Both the position numbers and the translations under genes were made by a program. The notes under the pieces were generated by a model that searched no databases, was not told the DNA's origin, and was given only the letters and a program-made list of their open reading frames with translations. Below, one piece after another: positions 1 through 8,032 of a stretch of DNA of 13,523 nt. The stretch's first letter is position 1, and the number at the start of each line of letters is the position of its first letter. Source of the stretch: Vulcanimicrobiota bacterium (GTDB lineage Bacteria; Vulcanimicrobiota; Vulcanimicrobiia; Vulcanimicrobiales; Vulcanimicrobiaceae); assembly GCA_013289785.1 (NCBI GenBank), contig JABCZE010000012.1:1-13523 (forward strand), given 5' to 3'.

Positions 1-1
1 G

Positions 2-850
2 CCGCCCTCCGAAACCTGGATCTTTGCCTCGAACGGAGAGGTGGGCAACGTCGACGTTTATAGTGCGAAAACGCTTAAAATGATTTCGCAGTGTTCTTGC
101 ACCGGCGTCGGGCTGGCAGTCGACCCGCACTCCGGCGACTTAGCCGTTGGTACGAGGTCGGCGACGGTTACCGTTTGGCACGTAAAGAGTAAGCAGATCA
201 CGCTGTTTGCCACGCTGAAGCTGTCACAGGGCCCGTATGCGATAGGGCTCGCCTTCGACAAGAAAGGTGACTTGTACGCTGGTAATGCCGGCGACAATGC
301 CATCGACTTCTTTGAGTCAAGCGAGATCGAAGCCGGCAGCGGAGGCCCCACTCGCACGCTCTTTACGTCGAACTTGAACGAGGTGCTATATTTAGCCGCC
401 GATGCCCGCAATCTGTTGGCGGACGGCTACAACAGCGGTGGCCAACCGATCCTGGTCTCCGTAAACACGGCCACGGGCGCCGACACGATTCTTCAGACCA
501 TCGAGTCCGGTTATTTACCCGAGGGCATCGCGTTCGACCGTCAGGACAACCTCATTCTAAATACCGTCGGCAACAACAACACGCTCGCCGTGTTCAAAAA
601 GCCCTGGAGTGGCTCTCCCACTTCCACGTTCGTATATGGTTCCGGTGCCGAAAACGGCTATTACACCGGCATTTCGTTAAATAGGTCTCAAAACACGCTC
701 TGGGCAGCCAGCTTTTATCTGCCGGTGCAGTCGCATGGCTACGGGAGCGTACAGGCCAACAGCTACCCTCTGGGAAGCGTGGGAGGCTCTTCGACTGGTA
801 TCGAGTCCGAATACTACGATAGCATCGCGGTTGACCCTCAGGCTAAGTAA
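2..850 (+). CDS. Beta-propeller-like (NHL/SMP-30-type) secreted protein, 5' truncated by window edge
   Basis: The frame is open from the first bases of the window, so the start and any signal peptide lie upstream; the GTG at 41 is internal. About 282 residues are visible before the TAA. They consist of irregular repeats of one plan: a segment ending in a glycine-rich turn with an Asp-containing strand (LAVDPHSGDLAVG, LAFDKKGDLYAGN, IAFDRQDNLILNT, ISLNRSQNTLWAA), then a strand ending in a VxVY/AVF-like motif. This is typical of NHL or SMP-30-like beta-propeller blades. No catalytic residues can be assigned. The opening visible stretch (GEVGNVDVYSAK) resembles EDEQTGNVNVYDYSSG in the lipoprotein at 4092-5120, so the two probably belong to one broad family, likely lipid-anchored. 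Function is unknown; a surface or periplasmic binding role is inference. Confidence 0.75.
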   Translation, partial: PPSETWIFASNGEVGNVDVYSAKTLKMISQCSCTGVGLAVDPHSGDLAVGTRSATVTVWHVKSKQITLFATLKLSQGPYAIGLAFDKKGDLYAGNAGDNAIDFFESSEIEAGSGGPTRTLFTSNLNEVLYLAADARNLLADGYNSGGQPILVSVNTATGADTILQTIESGYLPEGIAFDRQDNLILNTVGNNNTLAVFKKPWSGSPTSTFVYGSGAENGYYTGISLNRSQNTLWAASFYLPVQSHGYGSVQANSYPLGSVGGSSTGIESEYYDSIAVDPQAK

Positions 851-884
851 GGGGCGTTCGCCGTCGTAGATAAGGAGTTCGAGC

Positions 885-944
885 ATGCGATTGGTTTCCG
901 GCCTCACGCGCAGCGAAATAGGAGGCGGCGCTTACGTCCCGTAA
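885..944 (+). CDS. Possible 19-residue micro-ORF with strong Shine-Dalgarno
   Basis: The 137-base gap between the propeller gene and the S53 peptidase contains an ATG preceded by AAGGAG (872-877) at a spacing of 7 bases. The reading frame is MRLVSGLTRSEIGGGAYVP followed by TAA. The ribosome site is as good as those of the confirmed genes here, which is the only real argument for translation. The peptide has no recognisable domain. It could be a leader peptide for the gene at 988, a small peptide gene, or a remnant. The LT..EI.GG pattern faintly recalls double-glycine leaders of secreted peptides, but only four residues follow and no exporter is nearby, so I give that little weight. Confidence 0.25.
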   Translation: MRLVSGLTRSEIGGGAYVP

Positions 945-975
945 CTACTCGAGACTCCCAGACCAACTTATATAT

Positions 976-981
976 AAGGAG
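976..981 (+). promoter_or_regulatory. Ribosome binding site deciding the GTG start at 988
   Basis: AAGGAG lies 6 bases before the GTG at 988. This fixes a GTG start whose product immediately shows a lysine-containing n-region and a lipobox. The TATATA just upstream (970-975) is too close to the start to be read confidently as a -10 box. Confidence 0.7.
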
Positions 982-987
982 CAATTT

Positions 988-2259
988 GTGAAGGGATCCT
1001 TGAAGCTTTTTCCGCTGGTCGCGGCGCTGGTGATCGCCGGCTGTAACGCCGGCGGCTCGTCGAGCACTCCAACGGCGGGCGGCCCGTCGCAAAACGGGCA
1101 TTCCGGCGTCTCGCACTTTGTGCCCGAGTGGCAAGCCAAGCATGAAGCCCGGCGTGGCTGCAAACCTCTTGCCGGCGGAGCGGAATGCCACGTACTGATC
1201 GTGACCAAAGGCGTGAAACCAAACTGTTCGCCGTCAGGCGGCAGCTGCGGCTGGCGCCCCGTCGACTTGCAGACTCGCTATAACCTTACGAAATCGTTAG
1301 GCAAGGGATCGGGAACGGTTGTCGCGCTCATCGAACTTGGCGACTTGTCCAGCGCTGAATCGGATCTTTCGACCTACCGCACCACGTTCGGACTGGGAAC
1401 GGCAACGTTCAAAAAGTTCAACCAGTACGGAGAACAATCGAGCTACCCTGAGAGCTGCGAAGACTTCGGTTGGTGCGTCGAGACCGACCTCGACATCCAA
1501 ATGGTCTCTTCCAGCTGTCCAAAGTGTACGATCTACCTGATCGAAGGCGGGAACTGCGGCGGGGTCGTTTGCGGCTTAGAGGGAGCGGAGTCGGAGGCCG
1601 TTACGCTCGGTGCAAAAATTCTCAGCAACAGCTGGGGATGCAGCAGTTTCAACTACGGCGAGAACTGCGGCGACTCGAACTTCCCCAACTACTTTAATAC
1701 GCCGGGCGTCGCGTATTTGGCCTCATCCGGCGACTCCGGATATCCGGAGATCGAGTGGCCGGCGGCGCTAGCAAACGTGCTCGCCGTCGGGGGCACGCAG
1801 TTGGCGGAGTCCGGGTCGACCTTCAGCGAAACCGTGTGGGATGGCGCGGGAGCGGGCTGCGCAACGACCACCACCAAGCCGTCCTGGCAGCACGATCCGG
1901 ACTGTGCCGGCCGGACGATCTCGGACATCTCCGCCGAGGCCGGCTGTAGTCCCGGAGTCGCCGAGTACATCAGCAGCTACGGTGGCTGGACGACCGTCTG
2001 CGGGACGAGCGTCGCATCACCGCTCACGGCTGGTATCGTCGGGCTCGTTAACAACCCTGGGAGCCTAACCGGCGGTAAAACGTTCTGGAAGTTGAATGCG
2101 AAAAAACGCAAGAAAGATCTGCACGTAGTCACTTCCGGCAGCGACGGTAGCTGCGGTGACTATCTCTGCGAAGCCGGTCTCTCAAAGAGCGACGGCGGCT
2201 ACAAAAAGTACAGCGGCCCGGCTGGATGGGGAACTCCAAACGGGATTGGAGCGTACTAG
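988..2259 (+). CDS. S53 family (sedolisin-like) serine peptidase lipoprotein
   Basis: This is a predicted extracytoplasmic serine-carboxyl endopeptidase. Residues 1-19 form a lipoprotein signal (LVIAGC, lipid-anchored Cys19). All residues expected for the S53 catalytic site are present: Glu165 and Asp169 in ETDLD, the oxyanion Asp249 in SSGDSG, and the nucleophile Ser341 in CGTSVASP. The C-terminal part (DLHVVTSGSDGSC to GPAGWGTPNGIGAY) matches the usual calcium-site region of sedolisins. The fold seems to begin near residue 98 (YNLTKSLGKGSGTVVALIE), so only about 80 residues lie between Cys19 and the catalytic domain. That is too short for the roughly 170-200 residue pro-domain of classical sedolisins. 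There are 18 cysteines besides Cys19, suggesting many disulfides. The start is GTG, chosen from the AAGGAG site and the signal peptide. S53 enzymes often act at acid pH, but the substrate here is unknown. Confidence 0.93.
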   Translation: MKGSLKLFPLVAALVIAGCNAGGSSSTPTAGGPSQNGHSGVSHFVPEWQAKHEARRGCKPLAGGAECHVLIVTKGVKPNCSPSGGSCGWRPVDLQTRYNLTKSLGKGSGTVVALIELGDLSSAESDLSTYRTTFGLGTATFKKFNQYGEQSSYPESCEDFGWCVETDLDIQMVSSSCPKCTIYLIEGGNCGGVVCGLEGAESEAVTLGAKILSNSWGCSSFNYGENCGDSNFPNYFNTPGVAYLASSGDSGYPEIEWPAALANVLAVGGTQLAESGSTFSETVWDGAGAGCATTTTKPSWQHDPDCAGRTISDISAEAGCSPGVAEYISSYGGWTTVCGTSVASPLTAGIVGLVNNPGSLTGGKTFWKLNAKKRKKDLHVVTSGSDGSCGDYLCEAGLSKSDGGYKKYSGPAGWGTPNGIGAY

Positions 2260-2285
2260 CTTAGACACGCGCGAATCGGAATGAA

Positions 2286-2317
2286 GGCGGGCGCCTCGAG
2301 CGCTCGCCTTTTTCTTT
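2286..2317 (+). terminator. Rho-independent terminator after the S53 gene
   Basis: GGCGGGCGC (2286-2294) pairs with GCGCTCGCC (2300-2308) over nine pairs including one G-T, with a CTCGA loop. TTTTTCTTT follows directly. It lies 26 bases after the S53 stop and isolates that gene from the next one. Confidence 0.85.
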
Positions 2318-2369
2318 CGAAACATCAGGCCCTCGGCAGCCGTAACGGGGTTATCGGAGGGTTCTCTTG

Positions 2370-4085
2370 ATGAAGCTTGTTTTGCAACGGCTCGTGGTTT
2401 TCATCGCGGCGTTGTTTATCGCCCCGCTGCCCGCTCTTTCGTCGTCGTTCGGGACTACGGTGGCGGCTGCGGCGCAAGCGTACGATGCCGGTAATTATCG
2501 GCAAGCAGCAAGCCTCTACGAGCAAGTGGTCCGCGCCAACCCGGTCAATCCGGGGTATTGGCGCCGCTTAGCCGCTTCGTACTATCTGGCCGGTGAGTAC
2601 CGCGAGTCGATTCCGGCCTATACCAAGGCGCTGCAGTTGCGGCAAGATCAACCAGCGACGTTGGCCTACTTTCTGTCGCGCGCGTATGCGCGCGCCGGCG
2701 ACCTCGCGTCGGGAATGCGCTGGCTGCGTCAAGCGATGGCCTGGGGATACGTGGATCTCGAAGGTGCTCGCAGCGACGCGGCGATCGCGCTTTTACGCAC
2801 GCAACCGGGATTTGCGGATCTCCTCGGCATCGTCGAGCCGCAAACCATGACGCGCGTGGCCGGATGGCGCTACGACCTCGCTTTTCTCGCTCGCTGGACG
2901 AATGCCGAGGCGTACCATCCGTTCCGAACCGATACCGGAGATCGTTTCGTCTCCGACGCGATCTACACGCAGTCGGAGTTTGACGCGCAAGTGCGCAAAC
3001 TAAGCGATGCAGTGCCTCGCCTTACCGATCCACAGATCGAACTTGGCATGATGCGCCTGCTGGCGGCGCTCGGCGACGGCCACACCGAACTCGCCGGCGG
3101 GCCGCGCCCGGAATACGCGATGACTATTCCCGTGAAGTTCGAGTCGTTCGAGGAGGGATTGTTCGTAACGGCCGCCGCACCGGCGTACCGGAATCTGTTA
3201 GGCGCCCGCGTCCTGGCATTCGACGGGCATTCCACCGCGAGCGTCCTGCGGAGCGTTGCTCCGTACGTCAGCCGCGACAACGACTACTGGCTCTCCGCCG
3301 TCGCGCCGTACCGGCTTCGCGCGATTCCGTTCCTTCACGCACTGGGCTTAGCATCGCGTGCCGATCGCGTCACGCTGCACCTCCAGCTTCGCGACGGGCG
3401 AACGCAGGACGACGTCGTTGAAACGAATACCGACTATCCCAACATTTGGAACCTGCTTCCAAGTCCGGCCGGATGGGTTAACCTGTTCGAGGTGCTGGCA
3501 AAAACGCCGCCGCTGTACCTAACGAGGACTAACGAACATTACTGGTTCACGTACGACGCCGGCGCGCGCGTCGTGTACTTCCAGTACAACAGTATAATCG
3601 ACGAGAACGGCGAACCGCTGGCCGCCTTCGCGCGGCGTTTGGGGGCGTTCCTCGCATCGCACGACGTAGCTAGGTTGATCGTCGACATGCGCTGGAACAA
3701 CGGCGGAGACACGTTCCTAAACGCTCCGTTGCTCGCAATGCTTCAATGCTCCTCATCAAACCAGAAGGGCAGGCTGTTTGTGATCATCGGCCCGCGTACG
3801 TTCTCCGCGGGCCTCAACGCCGCCGATTACTTCCAGCGCGATCTGAACGCGATCTTCGTCGGCGAGCCGACCGGCGGCAAGCCGAACGCCCCCGGCGACG
3901 AGACGTTCTTTACTCTACCGTACAGCAAGATCGCGGTAAACTTCTCGAGCGTCTATTGGGAGAGCGGGTGGCCGCAAGACGCTCGCCGAGCAATCGCTCC
4001 CGACGTCTATACGCCGCGTACGTTCGCAGCCTACCTCGCGGGAGACGATCCCGCGATGGATGCGATCCTCACCGGCGATTCTTAA
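2370..4085 (+). CDS. Secreted TPR protein with C-terminal S41 (tricorn/CtpA-type) peptidase domain
   Basis: The start is the ATG at 2370, 9 bases after GGAGG (2356-2360); an in-frame TTG at 2367 is possible. Residues 1-25 are a signal peptide (LVVFIAALFIAPLPALSSS). Residues about 29-150 hold TPR-like helices (AYDAGNYRQAASLYEQVVRA, AGEYRESIPAYTKALQL). The remainder resembles an S41 peptidase: LGDGHT with His238, a core strand region at VVYFQYNSI and LIVDMRWNNGG, then RTFSAG with Ser479 and GEPTGGKPN with Glu499. His, Ser and Glu at these positions match the tricorn/CPAF-type triad rather than the Ser-Lys dyad of CtpA. No clear PDZ motif is seen between residues 240 and 380, although that stretch has the right size (about VKFESFEEGLFVTAAAPAY onward). 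Likely a periplasmic or surface peptidase whose TPR part recruits a partner; activity is not proven. Confidence 0.85.
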   Translation: MKLVLQRLVVFIAALFIAPLPALSSSFGTTVAAAAQAYDAGNYRQAASLYEQVVRANPVNPGYWRRLAASYYLAGEYRESIPAYTKALQLRQDQPATLAYFLSRAYARAGDLASGMRWLRQAMAWGYVDLEGARSDAAIALLRTQPGFADLLGIVEPQTMTRVAGWRYDLAFLARWTNAEAYHPFRTDTGDRFVSDAIYTQSEFDAQVRKLSDAVPRLTDPQIELGMMRLLAALGDGHTELAGGPRPEYAMTIPVKFESFEEGLFVTAAAPAYRNLLGARVLAFDGHSTASVLRSVAPYVSRDNDYWLSAVAPYRLRAIPFLHALGLASRADRVTLHLQLRDGRTQDDVVETNTDYPNIWNLLPSPAGWVNLFEVLAKTPPLYLTRTNEHYWFTYDAGARVVYFQYNSIIDENGEPLAAFARRLGAFLASHDVARLIVDMRWNNGGDTFLNAPLLAMLQCSSSNQKGRLFVIIGPRTFSAGLNAADYFQRDLNAIFVGEPTGGKPNAPGDETFFTLPYSKIAVNFSSVYWESGWPQDARRAIAPDVYTPRTFAAYLAGDDPAMDAILTGDS

Positions 4086-4091
4086 TCGAGA

Positions 4092-5120
4092 TTAGGTTGC
4101 AATGCTGACCGCTAGGACGGTTATCTCGTCCGCCGAGCCGTACATCTTGAACGGATTGCCGCCCTTCGGATAATGCCAGAACTCGATGCCCCCGCTGCTC
4201 GCGCTGAAGCAGTACAGGTTGCTCCCGACGACGATGTTGCCTTGCTCGGTGTTGGCCGGTGTGTTCTTCTTGCCGACGACAAACGGATTGAGCACGTCGG
4301 TGTAACCCCGGTAGCATGTGTCGGTGAGAATCGTTTCGCCCGCGGATGTCAGCGTTTTGCCGGACAGCGTAGCCTGATTCATGCCGGTCTCGTCTTTTCC
4401 GCTGGTCGCTTCTTGATCGCCGACCTCGATGTATTTTCCGTCCCACATCGTGCCGTTGGGAAAATTGATCGTGATGCCGCTGGTGGCGAGCGTCGTGTCT
4501 TGTTTGGTTCCGGCCAGTAGAGCGCAAACGCTGACCTCATCGTACTGTCCCACGCCGATGGCGTTACCTCTGTTGTCGTAGCCCATGGGTGACATGGTTT
4601 CGCACTCCGTGTTGCTGTAGGTCGCGCCCTTCTTGGCGTTGCCCTTCGAATAGACGATCACTCTGCCGGGCGAGCTGCCGCTGATAGCGACGTCTCCCTT
4701 GGAGTCGATCGAACAGCCTACGAGGGAGCCACCTGGGGCATAGGTCTGCAGGGGCGTCGTCCCGCCATGCGCATACTCCGCGACCGTCCCGTCGTCGGCC
4801 ACGATGTACACGTCACCCTTGGCGTCGACGCATCCGCCGTCCGCTGGAGAACCCCCGAGCGTTCCTACCTGCGTGCCGCTCGAGTAATCGTACACGTTAA
4901 CGTTGCCAGTCTGCTCGTCCTCAGCGTAGATGAGGGTTTTGGTCTTCGCCTGGGGGAGCATCCACGACTTGCCGTGGTTTGGCGCAGCGCCCCTCGTCCG
5001 AGCTGCGTCCACGGCCGGAAGCGCGGGCGCCGAGCTTTGCGATCCACCGCTACATCCAGCGATCAGGGCAAAGGCCGAAGCAGCGAGCATGGCCGTGAAG
5101 GTTGTTGGAGCGAAGCGCAT
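4092..5120 (-). CDS. Lipoprotein with propeller-like repeats, function unknown
   Basis: A 342-residue protein. The start is the ATG at 5120, 9 bases after GGAGG; a longer GTG start at 5144 would put eight residues before the signal and lacks a ribosome site. The signal ends in LIAGC, giving lipidation at Cys23. A low-complexity linker rich in Ser, Ala and Pro follows. The body has short repeats of propeller type: GCVDAKGDVYIVADDGTVAEY, GCSIDSKGDVAISGSSPGRVIVY, GYDNRGNAIGVG, GNIVVGSNLYCFSASSGGIEFW (shown as fragments). Several cysteines are scattered in the body. No enzyme motif can be assigned. It lies 28 bases after the gene at 5149-6366 and is probably co-transcribed with it. Its stop is 6 bases from the stop of the converging S41 gene, with no visible terminator between them. 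Confidence 0.85.
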   Translation of the reverse strand: MRFAPTTFTAMLAASAFALIAGCSGGSQSSAPALPAVDAARTRGAAPNHGKSWMLPQAKTKTLIYAEDEQTGNVNVYDYSSGTQVGTLGGSPADGGCVDAKGDVYIVADDGTVAEYAHGGTTPLQTYAPGGSLVGCSIDSKGDVAISGSSPGRVIVYSKGNAKKGATYSNTECETMSPMGYDNRGNAIGVGQYDEVSVCALLAGTKQDTTLATSGITINFPNGTMWDGKYIEVGDQEATSGKDETGMNQATLSGKTLTSAGETILTDTCYRGYTDVLNPFVVGKKNTPANTEQGNIVVGSNLYCFSASSGGIEFWHYPKGGNPFKMYGSADEITVLAVSIAT

Positions 5121-5148
5121 GAGGTGGATCCTCCGATGTAGCACGAAA

Positions 5149-6366
5149 CTAGTAAGTAAAGGACTCGAGTTGATTTGCTCGCGGACCTGCGACGTAGCCG
5201 GTGCGGCTTCCGGCGACCACTTGTATTCCGCTCAATGGACCGAACGCGAAGCCGCTCAAGCTTTCCAAGACGTTCCCTTGTTCGTCGTACACGTAGATCT
5301 CGCTGCCGCCCCGTAAGGAGTTCGGTTGCTCCACAATAAAAAGGTGATTGATCGGATCGGCTGCGATCGAGCTGCCCGCTTGCCCCTCTCCTCCCGAATT
5401 CGGAATTTGGCCGGCGAACGTCTGTTTCTTCGTCTTGAGGTCGTACATCTGAACGCTGTACGTCGAGCCCGTCGTCGTACACATCATGTGTGAGGCGGAG
5501 TCGATCGCCATGCCGGCCACCGGCCCGCTGAATGGCGGAGCAACGAAGTCGTTGGAGACGCGTCCGCCTCGGATATCGTAGTCGATGAAGACCGTCTCCG
5601 AATGGTAGTTGGCGGCCGGGACGTACGCATGCTGCGTCGTCATATCTTCCGCAACGAAGTATGGATAGTTCACGCCGTCGCCCTTCGGGGCATAAAACGT
5701 TCGCAGGATCTTGTTTTTTGCAACGTCGGTCACGACGACTTCGAAGGTAGGCGGCTTGGTGATGACTCCATCGAGGATGGTGGCCGCCATGACCGTGACC
5801 GGACTGCTTTGCTGGTCCGCAATGTCGTAAATGAGGAAGTCTTGCCCTGGCGGCCGCGTCCAGGTGCCGGTAAGCTTATTTCTCGAAACCGGCGCCATCA
5901 CGTCAAAGATGTCCCGCCGTATGTGCTGCCGGACGAAGGCCCGTTCGTCGTCGATCAGCCCCACGTCGTTTGCGAGAATTGCATCGGCGAAGAGTTCGCG
6001 ATTCTCGTGCTTGCTGCGCTGCCGCGCGACGACCTTCGTAATCTTTCCCGACGTCTGGTCGAACGTCTCGATCGTTGAAATTAAAGTGTAGCCGTCCATT
6101 GGGGCCTCGGTGAAGAAGCCGTCGGTTCCGTTTTCATCAATCGCCCAGCCGTAGATCGGGCCACCGAACTTCGAAGTCACGATAACTCCGGGGCCAGCCG
6201 CGCGATGAGCAGCCGGCCGTGTGCCGCTCGCCGAGAGTCCGGGGAATCCGTTCGTGGGCGCGCCTCTGGAACCGGCGCAGGCCGAAAGCGACGCTGCAAA
6301 GGCCGAAACGGCCGCGCCCAGTAGGAAACGCGATAGGAGTTTATGTTTGGCAAGAAGGACGTTCAT
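5149..6366 (-). CDS. Lipoprotein with beta-propeller-like C-terminal half, function unknown
   Basis: A 405-residue protein. Its ATG at 6366 is bounded by an in-frame TGA three codons upstream; no strong Shine-Dalgarno is visible. Residues 1-30 are a lipoprotein signal (FAASLSAC, Cys30). The N-terminal third (to about residue 180) is not recognisable. The C-terminal half shows propeller-like strands: GMAIDSASHMMCTTTG with VQMYDLKTKKQTF, then SIAADPINHLFIVEQ with EIYVYDEQGNVLESL, and GIQVVAGSRTGYVAG with NQLESFTY at the very end. The pattern suggests NHL or YncE-like blades, but fewer than a full propeller can be counted. It is the first of two adjacent lipoprotein genes in one direction and follows the HTH-TPR gene after 100 bases, so it may be transcribed from its own promoter or from the regulatory operon. 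Function is unknown. Confidence 0.82.
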   Translation of the reverse strand: MNVLLAKHKLLSRFLLGAAVSAFAASLSACAGSRGAPTNGFPGLSASGTRPAAHRAAGPGVIVTSKFGGPIYGWAIDENGTDGFFTEAPMDGYTLISTIETFDQTSGKITKVVARQRSKHENRELFADAILANDVGLIDDERAFVRQHIRRDIFDVMAPVSRNKLTGTWTRPPGQDFLIYDIADQQSSPVTVMAATILDGVITKPPTFEVVVTDVAKNKILRTFYAPKGDGVNYPYFVAEDMTTQHAYVPAANYHSETVFIDYDIRGGRVSNDFVAPPFSGPVAGMAIDSASHMMCTTTGSTYSVQMYDLKTKKQTFAGQIPNSGGEGQAGSSIAADPINHLFIVEQPNSLRGGSEIYVYDEQGNVLESLSGFAFGPLSGIQVVAGSRTGYVAGPRANQLESFTY

Positions 6367-6466
6367 CAGTGCTCAACGTTCAATTCGAAAGACGAAAGAA
6401 CCCTGAAAGGGGTGCTGTAATTCGTGTCAGTAGGCTGACCAAAAGCCGGCGGCGTGCGGCGCGTAA

Positions 6467-8032
6467 CTAGAGCGCGATTTCGCGTAGCAGCTGCCGTGCG
6501 GCGAGCTCGTACTGCCGCCGGCCGGTGATTCTCGCCATCACGCGATAGGCGGCGGCAAGCGGCCGCGGGTGACTGGTCTCTTTGAGGACGTCGATTGCCC
6601 GGGAGATGGTCTGTTGCGCTCGATCCAGCTCTCCCAATCCCGCGAGCGCCTCAGCCTGCAACTGCAGCGTCAACCCAACATAGCGACCCAGGCCAACGCC
6701 TGCGTAAATCGCCTCGGCGGCGCCGGCGGCCCCAAGGGCGGGCGCGAACTCTCGGCGAGCCAGATGGATCCGTGCGCGCGACATCTCCACGAGGGCGAGC
6801 GTCAAGGGATTGCTGGTGGCACACTCGGAGAGTTGTGCGGCGTAGGCAGCGGCGGCAGTAAGCGATCCGGCCTGGAGGTTCGCGTGCACGAGTTGACCTA
6901 AAACGGTGCCTTGCACCCACCCGGAGCCGGCGACGCGGGCGGTGCCGACGAGCGGGGTCAGCAGCCGCAGCGCGTCTCCCGAGCGGTCGTTAATGCGATA
7001 GTGCGTTGCCAGATGCACGGCGATGATCAGCGAGCCACGGACCAGACCGGCGGACACTGCGGCGCGATAACACTCCCACAGGGCTTCTTCGCAACGCTGG
7101 GTATCTTTCGCCAGAAGGAGGCTCGTCAGTGCAGCCATTGCGCGGCAGCTGATCTCAACGGAAGGTTCCGCGGCGTTCCGGCCGGCCACGCTGCACGCTT
7201 CCGATGCAAGGTCTAAGGCCCGCTCGACGCCGCCATTGTCGACGAGCAGTTCGGCTTTGAGAAGGAGTGCTTCGACCAGTGCGTTGGCAACGCGCGTTCC
7301 GAGGCTTCCGTTGGTCCACGGGCGCAGCCGCATGATGCTGTGCTGTGCGAGGTCGTCGGACACTTTCCAGTCGCCGGCACTCATGGCCACGGCGGCGAGG
7401 GCGAGGTCGGCCTCGATCCGCTGTAAATCGCCGTCGATCGTCGCCCGTTGCGCGAGCGTCGTCGCGAGGCCGGCATGATGATAGGCCCGCGCGGAGAGGT
7501 CCGCATCTCGATACACCCGTGCAAGTCGCACCTCGATTGGGCCCCGTTGCTCCGGAGGCGCGACGTCGGCGGCAAGCCGTTCGAGGATCTCTGCCGCCGC
7601 TTGCCAGTTACCGCCATTTTCCAGAGCTTCGGCCAATGCAAAACGGACGTCGAACGCGTCGGGAGCGACGGTGACGGCCGCCTTTGCGCGCGCCGGTACC
7701 TCCGTGAGAAGCCGGTCCGCGATCGTGCCTAGTGCGGTTCGTCGCTCGCGGAACAGGTGTCGCTCGGAAACGTGCAGCGAGGTTGCGACTGCAGCGTAAC
7801 CCTCGCGCTTGACGTCGCAGCGTACGACGATTTCACGCTGTCGCAACGTTAGCTCGTCAAAAGCGGAGCGAACTATTCGTGCAACGTCGCGATGATCGAG
7901 TGGCGGCGAAATTCGTCCGGCCAGAGCGTTTCCGCGAAGAGAGCGCGACTCGTCAACGCACCGAACCAGCTCGCCGCAAGCGCGGATCGTTTCGGCATCG
8001 AACCGCGGCCGAGGGATTCGCTTTTTAGGCAT
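6467..8032 (-). CDS. HTH (sigma region 4-like) plus TPR regulatory protein
   Basis: A 521-residue soluble protein. The start at 8032 (ATGCCTAAA) overlaps the end of the upstream gene by 8 bases and is preceded by GGGGGAG. A longer frame to 8119 would overlap the upstream ATPase domain and has no signal of its own. Residues about 58-105 (FDELTLRQREIVVRCDV, then YAAVATSLHVSERHLFRERR) resemble sigma-70 region 4 or LuxR-type helix-turn-helix: an LxxRQRE opening, a small-residue turn and an arginine-rich recognition helix. From about residue 125 to 515 the chain is alanine- and leucine-rich helical hairpins with TPR spacing (for example FALAEALENGGNWQAAAEIL). There is no membrane segment or receiver domain. 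Overlap with the phosphatase/ATPase gene implies translational coupling and joint function. It may bind DNA, with TPR contacts to a partner; the targets are unknown. Confidence 0.8.
   Translation of the reverse strand: MPKKRIPRPRFDAETIRACGELVRCVDESRSLRGNALAGRISPPLDHRDVARIVRSAFDELTLRQREIVVRCDVKREGYAAVATSLHVSERHLFRERRTALGTIADRLLTEVPARAKAAVTVAPDAFDVRFALAEALENGGNWQAAAEILERLAADVAPPEQRGPIEVRLARVYRDADLSARAYHHAGLATTLAQRATIDGDLQRIEADLALAAVAMSAGDWKVSDDLAQHSIMRLRPWTNGSLGTRVANALVEALLLKAELLVDNGGVERALDLASEACSVAGRNAAEPSVEISCRAMAALTSLLLAKDTQRCEEALWECYRAAVSAGLVRGSLIIAVHLATHYRINDRSGDALRLLTPLVGTARVAGSGWVQGTVLGQLVHANLQAGSLTAAAAYAAQLSECATSNPLTLALVEMSRARIHLARREFAPALGAAGAAEAIYAGVGLGRYVGLTLQLQAEALAGLGELDRAQQTISRAIDVLKETSHPRPLAAAYRVMARITGRRQYELAARQLLREIAL

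Noticed and set aside
5121..5144. GTG start eight codons upstream for the lipoprotein at 4092
   Set aside because: The GGAGG site lies inside that extension and correctly serves the ATG at 5120, which begins a normal lipoprotein signal.
6426..6439. Small inverted repeat GTCAG-TAGG-CTGAC as a terminator after the HTH-TPR gene
   Set aside because: The stem is only five pairs and no T-run follows on the minus strand.
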